Source of the DNA: Trichobilharzia regenti | Lineage: Eukaryota; Platyhelminthes; Trematoda; Strigeidida; Schistosomatidae | Length of the DNA: 64,000 nucleotides | NCBI GenBank assembly: GCA_944472135.2 | Contig: OX235270.1 | Span: forward strand, 120,481,842 to 120,545,841 | Reading direction: 5' to 3' | In this document: piece after piece, positions 1-13,432 of the stretch | How the letters are laid out: the number at the start of each line of letters is the position of its first letter | How positions within the stretch are numbered: position 1 is the stretch's first letter | Program-made: the position numbers and the translations under genes | The notes under the pieces: model-generated | The model's database searches: none | What the model was told of the DNA's origin: nothing | Seen by the model: only the letters and a program-made list of their open reading frames with translations

Positions 1-683
1 CAGATTGTCATTTGAATAATTGACATACAGCTGCTTGTTCATCCCAATGTTATTATAACAACTTTAAGTACATCTGAGGCAAAATATAATTTACAATAAC
101 TCATTTTACTCACAGGACTGACTAAAATGGCCTTAACTTACTGTGACCGTGTTCTCTGAGCTGAATGGTTCATTTGAGAGGCTTTCTAGAAAATATCTTC
201 GGTGCTTACTTCAATGTGGTATTTGTTGAGATTCTTCCTGAGTGATATAACTACCTCTCTCTATAACTTTGTGTGTGGTTGGTTATCTTTTGAAATTTCC
301 TTATGCTTATTATACTTTTTGTCGGTACCGATCGGTTCGTCGATCTTTGCCACAGTCCGCTTCTAAAATACGACTTACTGTCCTAGGAGTTCGATTGGGT
401 TAGGGACTCAAACTCTGCTCCTCCCGACCAATATTGGGGCTGCCAGGTGCTGCCATTACCTCTCACACAATAAGTTTGGCTGATTACGAAAAGCATGGAA
501 ATTCAAATTGCTGTTGAGTAACCTTTTCCCTTATTTCTTTCCTTCAAAGTTCCTAAGATAAGCCAAAAAGTATACTGTGATATTCACATATATTAGTCAG
601 CAAAAGGTATATTTTGTTTTTCCTCATTGTAAAGTGATGATGAATACTCTTAAGCCAAATATATAACAATTACAACAATTCTT

Positions 684-903
684 TCTTCACGTTCCCAGTG
701 GAACATAGGGCTTCAAGTTAGTGGCTTGAAGCTTCTGTAGCAGTGTTTATTTTTACAGGATAGGGTTGCTAGCCTCATGCCCAACCTTTTCTCTTTACCA
801 GCATTGCTTCTGGTCTAGAGAGGTAAAGGAGTGAGTCGGCCGGGTTCGAACCCCGAACCATGTGCATGGTCGGCGAGCGTCCTAACCACTATGCCACCGA
901 CGT
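684..903 (-). mobile_element. tRNA-derived SINE, family 1
   Basis: Reverse complement of the 33.2 kb copy. It keeps a good B-box (gggttcgaaccc) and the gtggttaggacgctcgcc head. The flanks share caaatat (about 634 and 908), a possible short target duplication. Confidence 0.8.
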
Positions 904-1034
904 CAAAGTCAAATATGTATGTTGGATATTTTTGTAAAACACACCAAAATCAGACTGTAACCTACAGATAACTAAGCGAAGTATTTTGGCGAAATAAATG
1001 ACCAAATACCATACTCTTCCCTAATACTATAACA

Positions 1035-1306
1035 GCAAAAGTCTAGACACGGAAGCAAATGTATATTCTCATCTGAACAGACAGCTATTTATATGTATAC
1101 AGTTCATACTCTTTAACCAACCACTGAGCTTGTGATTTTGATTTATATTGCTAATGCAGTATTAAACAGTGGGAAAACCATTCTTTCTCTAACTTCAAAT
1201 AGAATGTTCAAATATATATAGCATTCTGTTGCCAATGTAGTGCTGAACTGTGAGAATAATATTCAGTTAGAAGACATTGTCTGTATCACACCACCACAAT
1301 GCTAAG
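1035..1306 (+). repeat. Dispersed repeat R1, copy 1
   Basis: Shares acacggaag, cagttcatactctttaacc, ccactgagcttgtgat, gaatgttcaaat, aatgtagtgctgaactgtg and acattgtctgtatcacacca with two other copies. No coding content. Confidence 0.7.
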
Positions 1307-1406
1307 TCGCTAAGCTTGTTTAATTTTGCAGTTTAAATCAGCCGAACCAATGAACCAATGTAAATTGAGGATGAAGTTACAATATCGTCAGTCCTCTCGT
1401 TTATAA

Positions 1407-2150
1407 CAGAGGTGATCAAGATTCCTGGTCAACACCAACATAAACAGCAACAACAACAACAGACAACAATCAGCATAAATGGGAGGAAACTGAAAGAAAC
1501 AACCTCCTTCACCTACCTACCAACACGGGAAGCATCGTTTCAACTACAGGCGGACGGAACTGACGAGGATATCAAAGCCAGAATCGGAAAAGCAAAACAA
1601 GCTTTCATTACTCTCAAATCTGTGTGGAGGTCAACAGCACTCAGCACAAAAAATAACATCCGGATTTTCAACTCCAATGTGAAGTCAGTGCTACTCACTG
1701 TACGGATCAGAGACTTGGCCAGCGCGTCATAGAGAGCACCTCAAACAAACTTCAGACCTTCATTAACAGTTGTCTTCGCTCAGTACTCAAGATCAGATGG
1801 CCGACCAAAAAAATCACCAACAGGGATCTCTGGCAATGAGCAAACTATCCTAACAGGAACCGATTGTGCTACAAATAGGCAGGGAGAAATGGAGGTGGAT
1901 TGGCTGGCCATACTCTGAGGAAACCATCAAGTGACATCACTAGACAAGCCATCGCTCGAGTGGAACCCGGAATGGAGACGGCGAGTTGGTCGTCAGTGCA
2001 AGAGTGACTTGGAGGAGGTCATGTGAAGAGGAGATGAAAGCATGTGGGCAGACTTGGAGCGGAGTGAAAAAGTTGGCAGAAAACCGACGGCAATGGAAAC
2101 GCGTGGCTGAAGCCCTATGTTCCTCTAGGAATTAAAGGAAATAATAATAA
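1407..2150 (+). mobile_element. RTE LINE (family A), 5'-truncated 3' end
   Basis: Carries the last part of the reverse-transcriptase ORF ([16 protein letters not shown], then a frameshift) and the 3' end (tgaagccctatgttcc, then AATAAT repeats). The flanks repeat tctcgtttataa exactly (1395-1406 and 2151-2162), so this is a clean, truncated, target-primed insertion. The same family is longest at 55658-58690. Confidence 0.85.
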
Positions 2151-3385
2151 TCTCGTTTATAAAATTTCTAAACCAATTGATGTTGTAAAAGTATTCTTTA
2201 CTAAAATCTGGCCGGAAACAGCATCATTTAGCGGATCAGTGTAAACTGATCACCTCTGATTCATCGGAAAGAATACACAATATCACCATATATTCATCCC
2301 AAAATAGTTATTTTTCGAAGTGGTAGTACTATCATTCAATAAATTTATTCAAATATGATATCCACTGTCCTTTTAACCTATCTCAATTCACTGCCACGAA
2401 TGTATAACTCTCCCTATAGAACGCTACAAGGAGTAGATTCATGGTTCATGGGGAATGTTTTCTTTTTCAAAGATAAATCATTACCAAAGATTAATACCAG
2501 ACACATTTTTACGGCAATAAATAAATGTATTTTGGGTGGAAAAAAACTTACCTCATTCACGTGTTAACTCGTGTAGGATGATCAATCATTTGAAATGATA
2601 GTGGTGATCAAAACATTTATTACACTGAGTGTTGTACTACTAAATGTCAGACAGTAGTTATTGAAAAAGACTAAAATCTGATCAATTACAATTTCAGTCA
2701 TTGTATTACAAAAAAAGGTATGGTGAACCAGTTAGATACAATAGGTTGTTTTTAAATTTAATGAATTGAAAATTTCCAAGTTATTTGTTCCCATGCGAAG
2801 AGTTTTTTGAGTCATACTATATAAATATATAGGAAAATAAGTAGATACTGGACCTGTTTTTACTGTTTGCGTTGAATATTAAGAACAGTTGTATAGCCTG
2901 AATGCTTCTAGTATAACTATTCTTGTCAGAATTTAGAGACGTAAGATCACCTCATACTTTATGATGATATGTACTGAAATTTAGGACTCATATACTTTCT
3001 TATTTATGAATCAGTTAGACACGTCCACACTCTTATATTAGGATGTTTTAAAGTCATGGTACAAAAACTGACACATTAACCAGCTGAGGAATGTCAATGA
3101 CTTCATGTTATTACCACAGATATTGCACTGATCAGCCTATGTTAGAGCATACGAATCAAAAAGTACTTTACTCTGCATGGAGAACAGAGTGTGAAATTAG
3201 GTACACTGGAAACTAACTGTTTGAAGGACAAAAGGCTGAATAGTTATTAACACATATGGTCATATTGAACCGTATAATAAGTGTCTACAAAGACTGAATT
3301 CGAATGATAGTAGTAGGCTACTAATTCATTGGGAAACTATGCAGGATAGTCATGGCTTGGTGGCAAATTTTTATTATTTCATTCC
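2151..3385. other. Intergenic, no feature seen
   Basis: AT-rich, with only short open frames and no match to the repeats listed here. Confidence 0.6.
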
Positions 3386-3597
3386 ATTGTATTCCCAGCG
3401 GAACACAAGGGTTCGGTCTTTACAGTTGGAATAGCAGTGGTTTATTTACAGAGTGAGAATGATAGACTCGCGTCTAACCTTCCCTCCTTACGGGCCTTAA
3501 TACCAACTAAGTGAGGCTAACGAATGCGTTGACTGGGAATCGAACAATATACCATGTCCGTGATTGGTGAGCATCCCACCACCGTACCATCCGCGTT
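3386..3597 (-). mobile_element. tRNA-derived SINE, family 1, diverged
   Basis: Same order of blocks as the 684-903 copy (tail ttcccagcggaacac, middle ttatttacag, head accatgtccgtgattgg), with many substitutions. The B-box is degraded. Confidence 0.6.
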
Positions 3598-5181
3598 TTT
3601 GGTGGCCAATTATCGACTTATAGTTCAGAGGTTGTTAGTTGCACATATTTTAATCATCGACCATTACATCAATAGTAGTCCGACAATCGGAGATTATTTC
3701 AGATAATGTACAGTGGAAAGGTTTCATTTGTATTTTGTGAAACACTTCATATTATATCATCTAATACTATCTTTTCTGTTCTTCCGTAGTTTAGTCTTGG
3801 TTCAAAAATGAAAATTAATTCATTTTTGTCATTATTCAGTAATATGGTAAGACACACTTTAAGTTGATTGGTTTATTTTAACGAACCATGTGTATATATG
3901 TATGTCTTAAGTTTATTTAAAGTTATATCATCGCCTTTCCTTGTCTAAAATCAAATGTTTAGGAGTTGTAGTGTAGTATGATGCACATTGATAGGAAGTG
4001 GCCAAAACTGTAATCAACACTTTGAGTAACTGGCTGCAGATGTAGAAATGCTTATTCCTCAAATCTGGATTTAGTTTATATAGTGGTCATGAAATAACCT
4101 CATTGGACAACTTGTTTAACCTTGGGCCAATTGCCAACCAATCACCACAATCCTTTGCCCGCTGACCTAGCCAAACTTTGACTAACAGTGTATAAATATG
4201 ATGTCTTTTCCCTTAAGGAAAGTCCTATACCAAATCTCTTATCTTCTTCTGCTACAGTAGTAGTAGTAGTATGTTTGTATGAATTCACGTTCATCACATA
4301 CGTCAATACACGTGTATGCATATCTAGAATTTACTAGATCATAAGTGTTTTCAATGAGTTAATTGATAGAAAATCCGATGTACTTACTAATGCAAAGCCT
4401 TGTGTGATCTTTTTCTGCATTCTACAGGGATTACCATTATGTATCATACTTATTTCAAAACATCTCAGTATTTCACGAAATGTAACAACACACTTTATTA
4501 TTTGAAGATTTGACTCAAATTTCCTTTAAAAACTGAAAGTATTAAGATCAATGTATGTGACTTTATTGACACCCAATAAGTGCTATTAAGAAAGGAAGCA
4601 AAGTAGGAAGTGCGTGAAATATCAGCTTGATGTTTAGATTATTAGTGTGAATGGATCTAACTACTGATTAATAATCAGTATTATATGCAAGTAACTAATC
4701 GACAAATTGTGCGAATGAAATATTTTAATATATATAAATGGTCAGCTAAATCCAAATATAATTTAACAAAAGAATAACGCTAATGGATTAACGCAGAACA
4801 GTCTTCAGTATATGTAATGGAATTAAGGATAAGTTTTAAATCATGATTATCTGAATATCAGTCTCTGTCAATTTACGAATGTATTTCGGACAGTCTCACT
4901 AACAAACAGATGAATGCATGGGTTTTAACTAGCTAAATTAATGTATCCTTTATGTTACGGCTGGTGTAGGCTTTTAAAAAATAAATTAGAAATAAACATT
5001 GGTGACCTTATGGTTTGAATTTATATTATTAGATTGTCAGGACGCCTAACAGAATTCATTTCAAGCTTTCAAGTGTTGGTGTTTACTGGTGTGATTGATT
5101 TCAAGATACATTTCATCATTAAGTGACATCACATACAGAACCATCTAACGTCTGTTCCCTGCTGGTTGAGAAGTCTTCAGT
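3598..5181. other. Intergenic, no feature seen
   Basis: AT-rich. A short TAG run near 4255-4270. No coding or repeat signature recognised. Confidence 0.6.
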
Positions 5182-5195
5182 CTGAAGCTCATTAG

Positions 5196-5589
5196 TAAGT
5201 TTTCAAGTATTGGTTTTGTGGGCATTTTGTTTGATTGGTTGGACGGTGAGGTACATCAGGTTGAAGGTGAGGCAATAACTCATCGAAGGAGACATTGGGA
5301 AGTGGTCACCCTATGTCATGAATTGGCAGAAGATAGAATTCATGCACTGGATAGCCGTTGGATCGGCTCGCAGTGGCTTAATGGTCTACGAGCTAGCTTG
5401 CCTTCTAACCAGAAGGTCCTGGGTTAAAACCCCGATGGGTGTGTACTGATGAGGAGTCCCAAACTACGACGAAACGGCTATCCAGTACTTCCAGGTTTTC
5501 CAGGGGTTCTCTAACCGATGTCAGCTCATGATGTAATCCTCCAACCTATCAAACAAAATTCCTACAAAAACCAACACTTGAAAATTAAT
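5196..5589 (+). mobile_element. Hammerhead-type SINE, longer form with inverted ends
   Basis: Contains tRNA-like ggtcctgggttaaaacccc, CTGATGA at 5446-5452 and GAAAC at 5471-5475 around a short stem, then the tail ccaggttttcc. The outer 40 bases (5199-5240 and 5546-5587) are inverted copies of each other, seen as caagtattgg against ccaacacttg. The flanks carry ctgaagctcattag and ctgatgctcactag, an imperfect target duplication (12 of 14). Confidence 0.65.
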
Positions 5590-6111
5590 CTGATGCTCAC
5601 TAGAGACTGACCCTATTCAGGCAGGAGAGATGGCACACTGATATAAATCAACTTTACTCAATATGTTATGAGGTAAGTTGATTCTGCCCCTATGTAATAT
5701 ATGACTTTAAAACTAGTGGTATTTTCAAATACTGGACAAGATTTCAGCCTAAATGGATTTCTTCGGTGAGCTTTTCTTCTCTGAGTTGTGTAATTTAATG
5801 TCGAAGCTTTCTTTGTCTTTCTAGAAAATATATTCATTGCCTACTCCAATACTTAGTGAGTTTTTTTGGACTGTGAATGAATGATATAACTGTCTGTTTT
5901 GGTGACCTGGTCTGCTGTTTCCAGAAGCTTTCTGATTCTTGTGTCAATTTGTATTGGTCTTTGTAGAAAAAGTACTTAGTGAGATTTGAAGACATAAGTA
6001 TTAGGAAGGTAAATATAACCTAATTAAATCATCCAGGATAATTTGCACCTCTACACTAACACTGGAAACAATATAATCACTAAAACAACAGTGATGATAA
6101 TTAGTGTATCT

Positions 6112-6402
6112 TTGTGGTGGTGTGATACAGACAGTGGGTTCCAACGGAATTTTATTCTCACAGTAAGAATTATTGTATATGCTGGTGTTAACGTCTGAAT
6201 ACTATTCCCACAGTTCAATAGTGCATCAGCAACAGACTGCTACATATGCGTTTCAACATTCTATTTCATGTCGTTTAGTGCACGTCAAAACGACATGCTC
6301 AATGATGGGTTAAAGTGCATAAACTGTATAGATATAAATAGCGGTTTGATCACTTGAATACATACCTTGGCTTCCGTGTCTTGCCTTCTGCTGTTACATC
6401 TT
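6112..6402 (-). repeat. Dispersed repeat R1, copy 2
   Basis: Inverse of copies at 1035 and 16168: tgtgatacagacagtg, tcccacagttcaatagtgc, aacattctatttcatgtcg, ggcttccgtgtcttgcc. Confidence 0.7.
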
Positions 6403-8827
6403 TTTTTATTCATCTAATGAGGTGTTTGGAGCCACCAAATAAAAATTTCTTTGAAGAGATAACCACGAGTGATAAGAGGGTACACATAATTATGGGAAGT
6501 ACTAGAACTATTCTTTTAGACAACAAATGTAGTCTTTTTGGTAAAAGATCAGTTAAAAAAGATTTATAAGTGAATGACAGAGGGTATTAGTGCATTTGTG
6601 AGTTAAAATATGTTATGAATGTAGAAAGACAACACCTTTCTCTTGATTCTTATGACTAACTGCAATGATTTGAAAGTATACATATTGACATCTTTGAGTA
6701 ATTGAATACGCATTAATAGAGGCTCTAATAAAATATTAGGTATGCCCTCCTGTATACTGTCTTATCCTAATGTCTAGTTTTAAATCACAGTATTTCAATC
6801 TGTAATGTAATGATACTTTTAAATCTGAGGATTTCGTTGTCAAACTATTTGTTTAAACAGTGTTCTCAGATTTGAAAAAATTAAAATGATTTTTTTATGT
6901 TGTTTATAAAACATTATAAAGAAAACATACATTACTCACTGACACATGGTATTAATTTGAGTTCATTTGAATGTTTTACCTACACTAAAACCAGTAATAA
7001 AATAACGAATGTAATATGACATACAGTTGAACTGAAAATTCTCAGATTATAATGTGAGAAAAGTAAAGTTCATGTGCTTTTCACAGGAATTAAAGATTTC
7101 AAAACATTTACAGTCATTTCATTATTTATATGAGACTGAGACTAATATTATCAATAAAACATACGATTCGTGACGCATGATTAATGTGACTACAGTTTCA
7201 TATTGAAGTATTCCAATCAAGACAGAATTTTACATTTCTGAATAAAGTACATTTTAGTAAGTCATCACCGTCTAATCATTTATTTCTGAAGTAGAAGTAA
7301 CCTAGTGTTAAATCATTGTTAAAGTGAATCCATCCAGATGACTACGCTTCTGAAAAATGCACAATAAAGAAGGGAATGAGAATAAGACGACGTCACAATT
7401 GACATATATTTGAAGAGTGTAATAGTTTAGATAAAGTTAGCGAAGATGCTCGGAATTCTGACCTACGGCTACTGGTATGACTTATACTAAAAGCCAACAA
7501 CTTTGTGGCTTATCGCCACATTTCAGTTGACAACTTATCATGGTCTAAGACGGTTAGTATGTTTTATGGCATAAATAAATGATATGTCAATGATTGTGTC
7601 TCTTGTTGCATAATTAAATGTCTCCGATTAGAATGCCTTCGAGAAGTTTACTTTCTTTAGCTCACTGATACATCTTATGTTTGATTACTGTTAGTAAAGA
7701 AAACTTGGAATTCGGTCTTCGAAGTGAAACTTCTTGGCAGTGTGTAACTGGGGAGTTTTTATTTTTCAAAATTATTATGAAAGAGTGTTTTGAAGTCATA
7801 TATCAAACATAATCTACGTAATTTAGGAAAAAATGCATAAAGGAAACTGTTTACTGTTACTGTAAAAGTGATTCTTGTGAACACAGAACAGCTGTAAAAC
7901 TAACTGTCAGTGAGGTTGGAGCAACTGCTCAACACGCCACAAATGGACCAATAATATCCAGTAATGCTAGCAATATGCATCAATTACAAGTCAATAATAC
8001 AATTTATTCGGTAACTGTAATGCAGAAAATTTCATAAGCTACAATTCGAACACAACACATCAGAGCGAGTCAGTTAGATGCTTTGTAACAAACTAGGTTG
8101 TGACCAATATGTGAATGAAATGGGAGGATTTTACTATATTCTGTAAATTGTATACTATTATCCATCAACGGATAAGTTTACTCCATAGAAATTTTCCATT
8201 GTACTTTACAAACTGTTTGACACACTAGTTAAAGCTGAGAAGAATTTCGAAGGGACAGGCTTTTTAAAAAGAAACATGTGTCTTTTCACAATTTCTGAGA
8301 CGTATTCAAATAAAAAAGACTCAGTAACACATGGTTTAGATATATACTGTTGGGTTGATGTTTTGAGTAGAGTTCACTAAAAATATCAAACACAGTTGAT
8401 AGGAAATGCCCGGTATCTGACTTTCTCGGACCAATGTTGACTTAAGCATGTTTAGGTTGCAAAACATCCCAGTTGTAGTCAAACTGAAACAAGTCAGGTT
8501 ATCATTTGAGAAAATCTAAAGTATTCTTTTTCTCCTATCATATTCATTCTTGTCCATTTTGGAATTATCCTACTTCTGTTAATTTCTTTCACGTGTACAT
8601 TTACAGCTGTTTGTAGTTACTTGAACTGATGCACTTTCGCGCCGTAGTTATGCAATGATCTGTCACAGTTTCTTTGTTTTAAATCTCAATCATCATGTTC
8701 CTAATTTATACCAGGTCTAGCTTATCCAAAAAAGTGTTCACTATAGGAAAAGTATCTAGAAGAAAGATAAGTTATCAAGACAGTTCAGCCATTCGAATAT
8801 ATATGTATATATCTATATCATGGTGAA
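6403..8827. other. Intergenic or intron of the channel-subunit gene
   Basis: No exon recognised on either strand. If the gene at 8834-9520 continues in this direction, its next exon is either short or beyond the window. Confidence 0.5.
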
Positions 8828-8833
8828 ACTTAC

Positions 8834-9520
8834 TTGACTAGTTTTATGAGCAGCAAATGTACTAAAATAATCATATAAATAAACCATACGAGACTCTGTT
8901 GAATCATAATATTTAGTGAAATTGGATAAATCTGATGCAGTATTACTCAGCATAGGTGTTAATGACTTTTCGTAATTCTCATGTTCCATATACTGTTTCA
9001 TTAATTCCTTATTTTTATTGATGTTATTGTTAGTCTTTTGTTTCAATACTTGATAAGGGACTGTACGAATCGGTGTGAATTTAACTATTATTTGAAGACA
9101 TGGAAAAGTGGAACGTTCTTTAGAACACTTGTTTTCACAGCGTTTACTAGACTCTTCCCGACGTGAAGCACTATACTGACACATACCCTCTTCAAATATT
9201 GATTCAGATAAATATGGCACAATAATTAAATGAAGTAGAATACATTCGATGATGAAACTGGCAGATATTAATGTAGCACAGGATAAATAAACTATTTTTA
9301 AGCAAGAATTTGAACATACACGATTTTTTAGACGTGTAGCAAAGTTATAATTACTACTAGCTGTAGTACGTAGTGAAGATGATGAAGGTTTTATACGTTC
9401 ACGTTTAATTGAAGCATTCATAACGACTTTAAATTCATATTGTTTTGATAAATAAAATGATGGCTGTTCTTTCACTCCTACTGTACTCAGAGAATGACAT
9501 GTTGATATGCAAAGTTTCAC
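8834..9520 (-). CDS. Exon of a KCNMB/TipE-like ion-channel auxiliary subunit (partial)
   Basis: On the - strand the frame from 9520 reads 229 residues to a strong donor (gtaagt at 8833-8828). Seen: one hydrophobic segment at about residues 76-101 with a basic run just before it (RLKNR), then a cysteine-rich loop with C114, C128, C132 and C141, the last inside TFPCLQIIV. Known: BK-channel beta subunits and insect TipE-type sodium-channel subunits have two membrane segments around an extracellular loop with a conserved C...C...PCLQ pattern. Inference: this exon supplies the first membrane segment and most of the loop; the second segment should lie on another exon at lower coordinates or outside the window. 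I could not find it. The start is uncertain: Met at 9520, Met at 9421 (MNAS, perhaps the better fit), or an acceptor near 9480. No close match to a specific member is claimed. Confidence 0.5.
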
Positions 9521-10739
9521 CTCATCATAATTTATTGGTGATAATCAGCAGAAATTGCTTAAACCTCTTGGAATAACTCCCATTACTTTAAATAAATTGA
9601 GAATCTATGCTTTATGAGATAGTCATATTATTATTAATAGTAATAATAAATGTTGTTTGTGAACACTATATTACACTACTTAATACCTTCTGATCGCATA
9701 CACATAAACTCATATTTGAAGCAACTTGATTTGGATTGGACTTAAATTCAATCGTGGCATTGCTGATTTTTGAGTCAGTGACCTTGGGACAGTATGATTA
9801 TTGGTTTGTTCTGAGAAGTTATTGATCTAACTATTAACTAGCTACCTGCAATAGGTAGGGAAAAAGCTAGACAGGCAGCATTTAACAAAAAAACCTAAAC
9901 AGAAGAAAAGCAGAAGTGTAGGAAAGAAGAAATGAATGAACTACTGATCGAATGATTGAAATACTGCTTCATAAACATGTAGAGAAGAAACGAAGCGGTG
10001 TGCATTAAAGTCATCTTTTATGCAAAAAGAAATACACAACTATGCTTAACATGATATTATTTTTCTGATAAATGTTTAATGTTTGCGCAAGCACGTGCTT
10101 TAGTATGATAGTAAAGTTACTTTTGGTCATTATTTCCTGAAGGCATTGTTATTCTCAATTAATGACAATAATATCCTCAACGTACTTTTGTTTCTATTAG
10201 GTATTATGAACTTCAAATTAAATGAATCTATAACTTAATGAAATATTTTAAATAAACTCGAACTTAGATTCGGCTTGTCATTCATTTGTTTATATTTCTA
10301 TGGTATTCTTATTTCCCGTCACACTACTGTATAAAACTTACTCCCTTAAACTTATATTTTATTGATTATCTATACATTAGCATGTCACACCATTAATTGT
10401 TCACATTTCATCTTAATGACTGTTGGTTTCATATGCATTCAACAGACAATCACAACCAACCATCTTATACTTTTACCCCGAAATAGTTTCTGATACAGAA
10501 TTTTAAGATTTGCATTTTGCTGCTTATCGTATTCTATAATTTATGGATTTTGAACTGTAGAGCCAGAAGAAGAAGACGTTACTGATAACAGTTGTTCGCC
10601 TAAAAATGCTATTTCTGAATATACTATGGACAATATTTAAAATTACTGGAATACTTATTTGTCAGATATCTTTGAAATATTGTCAAAAATCCATTTATTC
10701 CTTTGATTATTTTTATTTTTAGAAAACATCCGAAACAGT

Positions 10740-10860
10740 TGGTACTAGGTTCGAGTCCCCGTGGGCGCAGTACCACTAACTGAAGATGCAAGTACATCCA
10801 GCTGACAAGTGTCAGACAGGAGGAAGTATGCATATCCAGACTTCACTACTAGCCACCAAG
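10740..10860 (+). repeat. Dispersed repeat R3, copy 1 (tRNA-like start)
   Basis: ggttcgagtccccgtggg (B-box-like) followed by gatgcaagtacatccagctg, caggaggaag and catatccagacttcact. Two other copies share the second half. Confidence 0.5.
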
Positions 10861-11544
10861 TATATATGAACAATGAAAAACTACGTTTATTTTCTTTATG
10901 GTACGATAGAAATCTCTACACTGAACTACCTCAAATGATGTTGAAGAAAAATATGACTGAATGAATCATTCCATGTAGTAAATTGAAGAGCATTATTAGT
11001 AGACGAATTCTTAGTTAGATTACAAGATGTATTCATGTAGTGTGTTTTGAATAATCTGATCACATATCCATTTGTCAGGTAAATTTGTACAAAATTTATA
11101 ATAAGCCACTAGAAATGTAAACCAAATAATCAGATATTCACAAGTAAATAGGGTGAAAATAGAAGAATAAGTAGGTAATGATGCCACTCTTTCTGAACAG
11201 ACAGTCACATAAAGAAATAACAATGGAGGTTAAATTTAACAATTATGCAGATTTGTACACACACACGCACACACACAGGTGGCTCAATTACATAAGTGAC
11301 TAGTGAGATATTGTTAACCTTTGGTCAAATTTTCGTTTAATCAGACTCAGTGAATAGGCACAGCTGAGAAGATAGATAATAATAAAAAAATATTGACTGC
11401 TACATCTGTAGAATGGCCATCTTGGGAAGTCTGTGAACAAGTACAGAAAGCAAACATAGAGCCTTTCGTTTCACCGACCTGTATTTACATTATGTAGATT
11501 TTATATAAAAAAACACAAGGCTGCTTGAGAAAATAAACAGTGGA

Positions 11545-11660
11545 ATCCTGGATGTGCATTGTTTCCTACCTGGGACTCGTCATCTGGATGTAGCTGCATG
11601 TCTAGTGTGTGGTGCTGTTCCCGCTGAGACTGGAGGCCTGCACCCATCGTTAGGAGTGGC
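11545..11660 (-). repeat. Dispersed repeat R3, copy 2
   Basis: On the - strand: acatgcagctacatccagat, gacgagtcccaggtagg, gcacatccaggattccac, parallel to 10755-10850. Confidence 0.5.
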
Positions 11661-11676
11661 AAAGAGTTATCCAGTG

Positions 11677-11696
11677 ATATATATATATATATATAT
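11677..11696. repeat. AT microsatellite
   Basis: About ten AT units. Confidence 0.9.
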
Positions 11697-13432
11697 TCAC
11701 TTAAGGATGAAGCCAAACTCTAGACACACAACAAACTTGAACGCACCAAAGACCTAAGAGCGTTCAGTCAGAGCAAGATAGTGAAAGAACACTTGATTCA
11801 TGATAAAGTGTTGAATGAAGTGTAAGGGTAATAAACACTATATCACGTTAGTATTCCATCGGGTAGGGGAAAGACTAGGATTAATTCAGCCTAATAAGGG
11901 GGAGATACGAAGGTCACTGAGGTGTTAACGCCTTTTGGGTGTATGATAGGACCCAGAATAAAATAGCATACCATCCTTTCTCACGAACAGTATGATTTAC
12001 CTAGTCATGGAGTTACTGTGTGGGTGTATCATTTGCCACACATATTGTGATTTAGCATGTGATCAATTCATCGTCTTTAGTCTCATCTTGAACTTTGTCG
12101 GATCACCAACCAATGAGAATAGCCATATCCAGACAATAAGAAGAGTTCATTCTCACGGTTGTGAGCCAACTTTATTGTGATAAATTAAATATATAAATAT
12201 GATGTTTTGTCTCCTAATAGACGTATATAATACACTATCTTACAATCATAGGCCAGCCTTTGTCTTTTGAGATTTGCGCGGCTCAGTGAATCGGAAGGTG
12301 CAACGTATTAGCGTACCAGTCAAGTTCATTACCGTTATAGTAATTTACAAGCGCAGACATCACAAAGCAGTGAACTGATTTATTCATTTCAGTCCAGTTG
12401 AGTTATAACAAATTAGCGATGGGTCAGTCCAGTTTAGTCATAACAGTGTCTAAAGTTGAACACCGCCCAGTTAAGTAGGATATATGAACATTAGTTTAAG
12501 CTAATTTGGGTTTCTCATTGAATCATCTGTACTGATTAATAGTGGATTAATTCAATTCATACAAATTTCATCGTAGTAGAAGCAGACAGATTTGTAGGTG
12601 CATATTAAACTGGTATAGTTAGGAGATTTTTGTTTTTTTCAGTGATAATCAGTTGACCAGAAAATGATAAATGAAGGTGGATTATGGGGCATGATAATGT
12701 GTATTTATTATATCGAATATTACAAACTATATTCCCACAGTAAAAACTTCGTGAAAGTTTGTACTCCTTCATTTTAAGCAGTGTTTGACTTAGTTTTAGC
12801 TGAGCTTCCCATAATGACGTGATCATCATCTGGAAGGTGAGGTAGTAGCTGTCATCGCATGAGGACTTATTTCCCTGAAGTCTACTGATTTTGTCATTTC
12901 GGTTAACTCTTCAGTTTGAATTTTTAAAAGTGACAAAATGGTTTCATTTGTACTAATTTTCTTAAATCTCTTCGGATATTCTTACTTTAAAAGTTTATTG
13001 GTACATGTTGTGTCTATGAATCGTATCGGCGATTGAACATATAAGTCTTGCTGATTCAAGTCAAGATCAAGCGTACTTAACTTCTTACATCATGTAGTAT
13101 GCAGTCTAATCGATCGGATTCGTGGATACAATTATGTACATATAAGGTCGGAATGGTAATTAATATTCAGGGTGTCCTGAATTTATTCATGTTCACAGTT
13201 GTTCCAGATGTGACATCTGATAACTGATATTATTTTATCTTAGGGTAGAGGCTTACACACCGAGTTTTCCAACTGTTTTGCTGATTTTTAAAAGCTGCAT
13301 CAAAAGTTTGGCCTTTAATTTTGAAATATTTTAACAGTGAAGAAGTGCTTCACTCTTGTTAACTGTTAAATTGTTTTTTTCTTCAGCTTCTTGAAAGGCA
13401 TCTTTGATAATGTATTTTAGTTATTCTCTGTT

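Noticed and set aside
839..900. Possible tRNA gene (clear B-box and A-box)
   Set aside because: Part of a SINE with a typical body and tail; no full cloverleaf fits.
3895..4270. Short repeats as a possible CRISPR-like array
   Set aside because: Only simple TA and TAG runs, no regular spacers, and the DNA is animal.
10550..10580. tgtagagccagaag, identical to part of the Penelope type B 3' end
   Set aside because: Only 14 bases match and the following sequence diverges; not enough to call an insertion.
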